Made by a program: the position numbers and the translations under genes. Below, in pieces: positions 29,148 through 34,031 of a DNA stretch of 34,031 nucleotides (the first letter of the stretch is position 1; each line of letters opens with the position of its first letter). The notes beneath the pieces are model-generated. The model did not search any database and was not told where the DNA came from. It saw only the letters and a list, made by a program, of their open reading frames with translations. The DNA is from Nitrososphaerota archaeon (lineage in GTDB: Archaea; Thermoproteota; Nitrososphaeria; Nitrososphaerales; UBA183). The stretch is from contig JAPCJN010000008.1 of assembly GCA_027886925.1 (NCBI GenBank), positions 1 through 34,031 of the forward strand, in the 5' to 3' direction.

Positions 29148-30524
29148 CTAGGCCGACTTGACGGCCTTGATGAACTTCTTCGCGGTGGCGTCTGCCTTCT
29201 CCTTCGTCTCCGACTCGACGAACACCCTGACGACGGGCTCGGTGCCGCTGGGGCGGACGAGCGCCCAAGTCTTCTCGTCCAGCCATACCTTCACGCCGTC
29301 GATTTTCTCGACCCTTCCGTCTGCCTGCTTCTCGATAGTCCTCATTATTTCGCGGATCCTGCTGGGGTCGACGGGGATCTTTGTCTTTGACTGGTAGAAC
29401 TTTGGAAACGCGCCCGCCATGATCCTGGACAGCGGCGCTCCCCTCATGGCGATGAGCTCGAGCAGCACCGCGGTCGTCATCCCGCCGTCCCGGGTCGGGA
29501 TGTGGGCTGGGAAGAACCCGCCGCCGTTCTCTTCGAACCCCATCAATGCCTTCCTTTCGAGGATGGCCCTCGAAACGTCGACGCTGCCCACCCTGGTCCT
29601 GATGACCTTCGCCGAGCGCTTCTTCGCCACGATCTCTATCACCTGAGACGAGCTCACAGGCGTGACGATGGTGGCATTGGGGTTCCTCTCGAGGAGGTAG
29701 TCAGCCAGGAGCGATCCGCTCTGGTCGCCCCAATACAGATTCCCGCCCTCGTCGCAGAATATGGCGCGGTCTCCGTCGCCATCGTAGCCGACGCCCAGGT
29801 CTGCGTTCGAGGCCCGGACCGCGATCAAGAGGTCGCGGAGGTTTTCGGGTGTCGGCTCCGGCCCCCTTCCAGGAAAGTTCCCGTCGATAATCGAATTGAT
29901 GGTTATGACCTTGCAGCCGAGCGCGTCAAGTAGCTGTGGGGCGGCCACGGACTGCGCACCGTTCCCGGAGTCGATCACGACCTTCAGCTTCCGGTCTGCG
30001 ATTAGCTTGACGTTGACCTTCGACATTATCCCTTTGATGTAAGTCATGACGACCGAGGGCTGCAGCGAGGACGTCCCCACGTCCTTCCAATCGGCCTTGT
30101 TGGCCGAACCGTCGTGGAAGACCTTCTCTATCTTCTGCTCGTCAAGCCTTGATATCTCGACCCCGTCCGGCCCCATGACCTTCACGCCGTTGAATTGCGA
30201 CGGGTTGTGGGACGCGGTGACCATGCAAGATCCCCTGTATCCAAAGGCTTTGGTCGCGAATTGGAGCGCGGGCGTCGGGACTATGTCCGATTCGGCTATG
30301 TTCCTTCCAGAGCTCATTATCCCTGCCGTGACCGCAGAGAACATCATTTGTCCGGTGAGCCTTCCGTCGCGTCCCACCAGGATCTCGCCCTCGGAGAAAT
30401 ATGTCCCGATGCTCTCGGCCAGTTTCACCACAAAACCCATGTCGCCGGTCACGCCGGGGACGAATCGAACGCCGTTGGTCCCAAAGAGTCGTCCCTGCGG
30501 CGTTAGCACGCGCCTTTTTGCCAT
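29148..30524 (-). CDS. glmM: Phosphoglucosamine mutase-like phosphohexomutase
   Basis: A 458-residue phosphohexomutase with standard motifs: LFGTNGVRFVPG at the start, phosphoserine loop VTASHNPSQFNGVKVMGPDG near 100-119, metal loop GYDGDGDRAIFCDEGG near 245-260, and phosphate loop VRPSGTEPVVRVFVESE near 425-441. The sugar loop is FEENGGGFFP rather than GEESGH. Archaeal proteins with the FGTNGVR start act as phosphoglucosamine mutase or phosphomannomutase, feeding UDP-GlcNAc or GDP-mannose for glycoprotein and lipid glycosylation; several are bifunctional. It is the second mutase in 4 kb. The ATG at 30524 is preceded by GGTTTTTAATG, so the transcript is short-leadered. Confidence 0.9.
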   Translation of the reverse strand: MAKRRVLTPQGRLFGTNGVRFVPGVTGDMGFVVKLAESIGTYFSEGEILVGRDGRLTGQMMFSAVTAGIMSSGRNIAESDIVPTPALQFATKAFGYRGSCMVTASHNPSQFNGVKVMGPDGVEISRLDEQKIEKVFHDGSANKADWKDVGTSSLQPSVVMTYIKGIMSKVNVKLIADRKLKVVIDSGNGAQSVAAPQLLDALGCKVITINSIIDGNFPGRGPEPTPENLRDLLIAVRASNADLGVGYDGDGDRAIFCDEGGNLYWGDQSGSLLADYLLERNPNATIVTPVSSSQVIEIVAKKRSAKVIRTRVGSVDVSRAILERKALMGFEENGGGFFPAHIPTRDGGMTTAVLLELIAMRGAPLSRIMAGAFPKFYQSKTKIPVDPSRIREIMRTIEKQADGRVEKIDGVKVWLDEKTWALVRPSGTEPVVRVFVESETKEKADATAKKFIKAVKSA

Positions 30525-30698
30525 GTGAACATTAAAAACCTTTGAAATGAAGAATTGGTCGTTCTTTACGTCGTTGATGCAGAATTGTGGTGAGTTCGCA
30601 GGGAGATATGTAATTTCTGCAAAACTTTGCAGGCGGGCTCCCGCCTAGATTCCTTTTCGGTAAACACTTATGTTGAATGTCCTAAGGCGCTCATTTGT

Positions 30699-30794
30699 GG
30701 GCCCGTAGCTCAGAATGGATAGAGCGCCAGCCTTCTATCTCATATTACGGAAGTCAGCTGGAAGCCGCGAGTTCAAATCTTGCCGGGCCCGCCA
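30699..30794 (+). tRNA. tRNA-Arg (anticodon TCT) with an 18-base intron and encoded CCA
   Basis: Acceptor stem GGGCCCG (30699-30705) pairs with CGGGCCC (30784-30790); G73 at 30791 is followed by a genomic CCA. The D-arm is GCTC/GAGC with loop AGAATGGATA, and the T-arm is GCGAG-TTCAAAT-CTTGC. The anticodon stem CCAGC/GCTGG encloses C-T-TCT-A, an 18-base intron (30738-30755) and A38. The bulge-helix-bulge is CTTC paired with GAAG between bulges TAT and TCA, the canonical 37/38 position. The helix inside the intron is weak. Ligation gives the loop CTTCTAA. Its 3' end is repeated about 930 bases downstream. Confidence 0.92.
30773..30792 (+). repeat. Left direct repeat (attL-like), 3' end of tRNA-Arg
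   Basis: The T-loop/acceptor end of tRNA-Arg matches 31704-31723 in the same orientation. The 13 bases TTGCCGGGCCCGC are identical, and 18 of 20 match overall. Element-borne tRNA ends of this type usually rebuild the tRNA and displace the old end to the other side. Confidence 0.6.
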
Positions 30795-30886
30795 AAATTA
30801 CCCGTTCAATTCGTTTTACTAAAACCAGTATCAGAAACAAGCGATTTGAAAGGTTGGCGTCCAAATCTCACAACAAGGGTAGGAAT

Positions 30887-31231
30887 TCAGCTTCGTACGG
30901 TTATCGGTTTCCTGTATTCTTCGGCCGCCTTTTCCATCGACTTTCTGGCAAGCGTCATATCGAGCTTGATCGTCTGCTTCACCACGTCGTTCTCCCTGTC
31001 CAGCTTGTACAAAGTTGCCCTTCCGATCTCTCTCGTTGGCTTGACAGCCCCGGACTTCGCCAACTGCTTCCAGTACTTGAAAAACGTCGCGCGGCTCATC
31101 GCCAGATTCTTCGCGATCTCGTTCTTCGAGTAGTCAGAGAGTGGGTTGTCCAGGAAAAAATCAATGATTCGAAGTGTTGGGCTCGCTCCAAGATATTTCA
31201 ACAGCAATGTCTCGTCAGGCTTGTATGTCAT
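30887..31231 (-). CDS. Winged-helix transcriptional regulator
   Basis: A 114-residue protein with an ArsR-like winged helix: TLRIIDFFLDNPLSDYSKNE then IAKNLAMSRATFFKYWKQLA (recognition helix about 44-60), wing GAVKPTREIGRATLYKLD, and a C-terminal amphipathic helix (LARKSMEKAAEEYRK) likely used for dimer formation. Archaeal plasmids, viruses and their remnants often carry regulators of this size. ATG 31231 is placed 30 bases from a palindromic TATA box shared with the divergent gene at 31300, so it probably controls both genes. It lies between the two tRNA-Arg repeats. Confidence 0.85.
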   Translation of the reverse strand: MTYKPDETLLLKYLGASPTLRIIDFFLDNPLSDYSKNEIAKNLAMSRATFFKYWKQLAKSGAVKPTREIGRATLYKLDRENDVVKQTIKLDMTLARKSMEKAAEEYRKPITVRS

Positions 31232-31260
31232 TTTCTCCCATTACCAACTAACTTAGCGAG

Positions 31261-31302
31261 TATTTAAATAAGAACCTTCGGAGTATCATAAGTGAACTTA
31301 TG
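31261..31302. promoter_or_regulatory. Symmetrical bidirectional promoter with an inverted repeat over the right-hand start codon
   Basis: TATTTAAATA (31261-31270) is a perfect palindrome and an ideal TATA box on either strand. Its centre is 34.5 bases from each of the two ATGs (31231 and 31300), so both messages would be leaderless or nearly so, and one initiation complex at a time would choose the direction. CATAAGTGAACTTATG (31287-31302), an inverted repeat with arms CATAAG/CTTATG, covers the expected start site and ATG of the right-hand gene and may be an operator. Confidence 0.65.
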
Positions 31303-31581
31303 CTTTCTGACGATGATATCAAGGCGACACTCCTGTTCAAGCTCCACAAAAGAGGAAACTGGGGAGCAAGTCATACAGCTATGGATAACCTCAAGAAAGG
31401 ATGGAAGGAATCGGAACTCGGAAAGCACGGACTGAAGCGTGTGGAGCAGATGGCGAAGGAGCTGGTCCGTGAGGGTGCAGTAATTCCCAAGCCGACATCC
31501 TACGGTCTGCAGGTCTCGCTCAACCCGAGGCAGAGCGAAGAGATAATGGCCTTCATGAGGAGATTCTTTCCTGACGTATAG
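31300..31581 (+). CDS. Small archaeal protein, probable winged-helix fold
   Basis: A 93-residue basic protein: MLSDDDIKATLLFKLHKRGN, then WGASHTAMDNLKKGW, a helix KHGLKRVEQMAKELVREGAV, and a beta-hairpin-like PTSYGLQVSLNPRQSEEIMA. The order of helices followed by a hairpin suits a winged helix. Similar short proteins are scattered through archaeal genomes without an assigned role. It shares a palindromic TATA box with the divergent regulator and has an inverted repeat over its start codon. DNA binding or modulation of the partner regulator is inferred from fold and context only. Confidence 0.75.
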   Translation: MLSDDDIKATLLFKLHKRGNWGASHTAMDNLKKGWKESELGKHGLKRVEQMAKELVREGAVIPKPTSYGLQVSLNPRQSEEIMAFMRRFFPDV

Positions 31582-31941
31582 AGGCTTCCTGACACTGATT
31601 CGAGCGAAAACACGGATGACCGAGACGAACCGACTGCACGGAAGGTCGAATCCAACGAGGCATGAACCCGCGAAACGGAACCAGTCCTAGCTGCGTTTTT
31701 GCATCGAATTTTGCCGGGCCCGCTTCCAATTTGCATTTGGACCTGTGATATTGCGCAGAGGTCTTTTCTTGATTTGAACCCACTTGTTGGAACAGCGTTA
31801 CTTTGACTCCGTCATTTCTCGAAGCATACCTTTGAAGAGAATGAGACCCTCGCTTTACATTGTCCTTTTTTCGCCGCGTCTATATGAAAATGTCTTTGGT
31901 TTGACTTCTGCGAGCTTCGCATCGAGCCTGAAAGCCTTGCT
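31582..31941. other. Gene-poor stretch containing the displaced tRNA-Arg end
   Basis: No frame here has recognisable protein features. The one clear landmark is the tRNA-Arg 3'-end copy at 31704-31723. The sequence after it appears AT-richer than the housekeeping part of the window. Confidence 0.5.
31704..31723 (+). repeat. Right direct repeat (attR-like) matching the tRNA-Arg 3' end
   Basis: Carries TTGCCGGGCCCGC, identical to the tRNA-Arg end at 30780-30792, and five of the seven bases before it agree, giving 18 of 20 matches. No upstream part of a tRNA is present, so this is an isolated 3'-end fragment. It delimits a unit of about 930 bases. Confidence 0.55.
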
Positions 31942-32313
31942 GTGTCTCCAAATGACTCGAAACTTCACGGGGCATATAGGGTGGACATGAGGCGGAAGGT
32001 GCTGCTCGAGATTCCAAAGGCGCCCTTACGAATCTCGACGAAAACAAGGCAAGAAATGAGCTGGAATCAGGTTCTCCATGCCTGTTCTTCCCAAGCGACC
32101 GAAGCGCCTGCAGGACTAGAAAGCTCCAATGATCTGAGCAAAGGTATAGTTTGCTCTACTCAGAGCTTGGTAGAGCTTGAGGTGGGCGTGCGTTCGTGGC
32201 TTTTCGAACTGAACCGATTAGGTCCTTACCCATTATTTGGGCCAACAGCGCCTGAAGGTTTAGCCCTCTGGCAAACCTTGCAATCAAGGCTAATACGGAT
32301 AAAGCGACAGTAA
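31942..32313 (+). CDS. Possible unknown protein, weak support
   Basis: A GTG-initiated frame of 123 codons with no recognisable family. It has a basic start (KLHGAYRVDMRRKVLLEIPK), a Ser/Asn-rich middle and a plausible helical end (LVELEVGVRSWLFELNRLG, LALWQTLQSRLIRIKRQ). A TATA-like TCTATATGA lies near 31878-31886. Isolation in a gene-poor tract and absence of conservation cues keep confidence low. It could be an element-borne orphan or chance. Confidence 0.3.
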   Translation: MSPNDSKLHGAYRVDMRRKVLLEIPKAPLRISTKTRQEMSWNQVLHACSSQATEAPAGLESSNDLSKGIVCSTQSLVELEVGVRSWLFELNRLGPYPLFGPTAPEGLALWQTLQSRLIRIKRQ

Positions 32314-32998
32314 GAAATGCGATGTCTGGAATCATTTCTCTCAGCGTTCAAGATTGATGGCGGCTAATAAATCTTCACGCGAAGTGCTATTCAAGGAATC
32401 GGAAGAAACCTGATTCTGCAAATTCTGAGAAAGTTTCTTAATTTTGGTATAGTAATACTAGCGTCCCGTTAGACATTACATCACTCTGGCGATGATGCGA
32501 GCCCAATAGTGCTGTCGGCCCGGAGTGCAGTGGTGATTGACTGGTGCTTCCCATCAAACCACATTGTTCAGCTGAAGCCAAACCAGATTGGATGTTCACA
32601 AGGGTTATGGCTTTCCAGGAAATTTTCGCGCTATGGTAAGACACCACGCTCATCATGAGAGGACGTCAAATGACCAGAAGTCCGACGTGCACAATCAAAC
32701 CTCGAAAGAGCACCAGGACATGTTGGACAATAGGTCAAGGCAGATACAGGAAAATAGCGAATCCAAAGAGTAGGCAGAATGGGCATTCTCCTTGGTATCG
32801 TAAGCGCTAACCGATATCATTGTAAACTAGCTGTGATAGGACCGACATCCTATCCCCTTCTTTTCTTCTCTATCCAGCCGACTCCTATTATGAACGTGTT
32901 AGTTTCCCATTGGGGAAGAGGTTCGCCAGTAGCTCCCCGTCCTGCCCAATGTGAGAAGGTCATCATTGGGCGAAGTCATCCGGAAGGACGGACGCCGG
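32314..32998. other. Intergenic stretch with no supported gene
   Basis: About 685 bases, visibly AT-richer than the flanking surface-protein gene. Short frames on both strands (for example 32588-32773 and 32438-32656) show no family features, membrane segments or good ribosome sites. No tRNA, hairpin array or repeat was recognised. Confidence 0.5.
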
Positions 32999-34031
32999 TC
33001 AGCTGCCTAAGATGACGACGGTGTAGCCTCCGAAAGTCTGTCCGCCCTGCTGACCTGATACTCGGTAAACGTGCGCTTGGCCTGGGCCGGGAGGACCGTC
33101 GGTCGTCGTGAGGGACACCTGCTGGTCGTCTCCTTTGACCTGGTGCTGCTGGCCAGCCGTGCCCCCTATGGGACTTCCTCCTATTGGCTGAGGGGGAGAG
33201 AGGAGCGGCTGCCCTGTCCCCGGAGCTTGGAGCGGGAATTGACCTCGCACTCCGCTGTGCAGCTGTAGCCAGGGCATCGTTGCCGGCGCGACTCGCTCCA
33301 CCTTCACCGTGGCCGGCGTGCCGAAGAGTGGCCCTACGTGTAGCGTCAGGTTGGCAGCCGCGGCCTCGGCGGCGCTCATGACGTGAATGTTTCGCTGGCC
33401 CAGGTGCCGGTTCAGGGAAGCATCCCATTCGGGCGTCCCTAGCACATCGGAGGCGTAGTCCCAGGCCCTGACCAGGAGGCATTCGTGCCCGCCGTTGACA
33501 TAGGTGGCTATCCATGACTCGGGGCATTTGACGACGGCGTGTGCGTCCCCGCTCCCCCGAGCCCCTAGCTGCGTGAAGGTTTGCCCGATGAGGTTGACGC
33601 CCCCTGGATTGATGCCGATCGCCGGGTTGCACCAGTAGAATTCGACGACGACCTCCCTGGCGGCTGCTTTCCCGAAGTTCCAGATGTGTGCGTAGACGGT
33701 GTTGTCCGCATTCGCCTTCGCGACCTGCCCCAGCTGTGCAGGAACTGGTGGGGCGGAGCTCGGGGCCACTCCAGGAAGGATCATGACATCGGGGCTCTCC
33801 CAGAACGGTCCCACCACTGGTCGCGTCCCAACATCGCCTGGGTTGGCTCGCATCAAGAGGTACGGCATGAAAAGATCGATGCGCACACCGGGCCAGCTGC
33901 CAGACGGGTGAGGGCCAAAGTCCTTGGGGGTGATGGGTGTACCGTTGATCTGATCCCGGCTGGTCCCAACCTGTTTACCGGGCCTGTGGGGGTGGCGGCG
34001 CCTTCCCTCGTCCTCGCGTTCCTCGTCCTCA
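32999..34031 (-). CDS. Unrecognised Gly/Pro-rich protein, N-terminus beyond the window
   Basis: The reverse frame ending with TAG near 32999 is open to the window edge, giving at least 343 residues; a GTG at 33886 is one internal candidate start. The region just upstream of it (RDQINGTPITPKDFGPHPSG) looks coding, so the true start is probably outside. The core has a beta-sandwich look: NTVYAHIWNFGKAAAREVVV, EFYWCNPAIGINPGGVNLIG, ESWIATYVNGGHECLLVRAW, resembling CARDB-like domains. The C-terminal 90 residues are rich in Gly, Gln and Pro and end in GGQTFGGYTVVILGS. No catalytic motif is seen. It appears more GC-rich than the adjacent intergenic tract. An extracellular or structural role is a guess. 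Confidence 0.65.
   Translation of the reverse strand, partial: EDEEREDEGRRRHPHRPGKQVGTSRDQINGTPITPKDFGPHPSGSWPGVRIDLFMPYLLMRANPGDVGTRPVVGPFWESPDVMILPGVAPSSAPPVPAQLGQVAKANADNTVYAHIWNFGKAAAREVVVEFYWCNPAIGINPGGVNLIGQTFTQLGARGSGDAHAVVKCPESWIATYVNGGHECLLVRAWDYASDVLGTPEWDASLNRHLGQRNIHVMSAAEAAAANLTLHVGPLFGTPATVKVERVAPATMPWLQLHSGVRGQFPLQAPGTGQPLLSPPQPIGGSPIGGTAGQQHQVKGDDQQVSLTTTDGPPGPGQAHVYRVSGQQGGQTFGGYTVVILGS

Noticed and set aside
32976..33632. Alternative reverse-strand frame of 218 codons overlapping the last gene.
   Set aside because: Arg/Pro/His-rich low-complexity translation typical of an off-frame reading; the 32999-34031 frame has structured beta-like sequence and stays open to the edge.

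Overview
The window reads as archaeal chromosome, most probably from the Nitrososphaeria (Thaumarchaeota) or a close TACK relative. The signs are an archaeal information-processing block (PDCD5, ribosomal protein S19e, RNase P subunit Rpp21, Nep1), two tRNA genes with short bulge-helix-bulge introns, TATA boxes about 25-35 bases before start codons with little or no leader, GGTGA-type ribosome sites, and many TM-anchored surface proteins with Ser/Thr-rich stalks. The lineage call is an inference from gene content; no rRNA is present.

Layout. 1-2173 is the core archaeal block. 2258-2374 is tRNA-Gly with an extra-long D-loop and an intron. Its 3' end recurs at 11543-11564 as a direct repeat (15 bp perfect, 20 of 22 overall), so 2375-11564 looks like a tRNA-targeted island of about 9 kb. 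The island holds bacterial-type sugar genes: intact transketolase, 6-phosphogluconate dehydrogenase, glucose-6-phosphate dehydrogenase and a HAD hydrolase, plus wrecked remains of glgX, phosphoketolase and transaldolase, then an unknown gene and a GltD-type flavoprotein. It can be read as an imported oxidative pentose phosphate cluster that kept the NAD(P)H-yielding steps and lost others.

11835-18586 is a surface/signalling block. Three anchored exported proteins (a YVTN-type beta-propeller, an unknown, and an NHL propeller fused to a blue-copper domain) lie opposite a BlaI/CopY-type repressor coupled to a membrane metallopeptidase. Four copies of TACTA-N6-TAGTA bracket two TATA boxes, one before the repressor and one before a secreted Ig-like protein (17650-18528). 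This predicts a BlaI/BlaR-like archaeal circuit controlling surface proteins, with no beta-lactamase or penicillin sensor in sight.

19036-30524 is mostly housekeeping: a lipid kinase of the DAGK family, PHP phosphoesterase, PAP2 phosphatase, a degenerate site-2-protease-like membrane protein, a D-2-hydroxyacid dehydrogenase, a small zinc-ribbon protein, tandem DUF131 membrane proteins, an A-type Fe-S carrier, a class II fumarase family enzyme, two phosphohexomutases and ThiL.

30699-31723 is a second tRNA-associated unit. The intron-containing tRNA-Arg(TCT) 3' end is repeated at 31704-31723, and the roughly 0.9 kb between holds only two divergent small genes sharing one palindromic TATA box placed exactly midway between their start codons. 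31724-32998 is poor in genes. The last kilobase holds an unrecognised reverse-strand gene that runs off the window.
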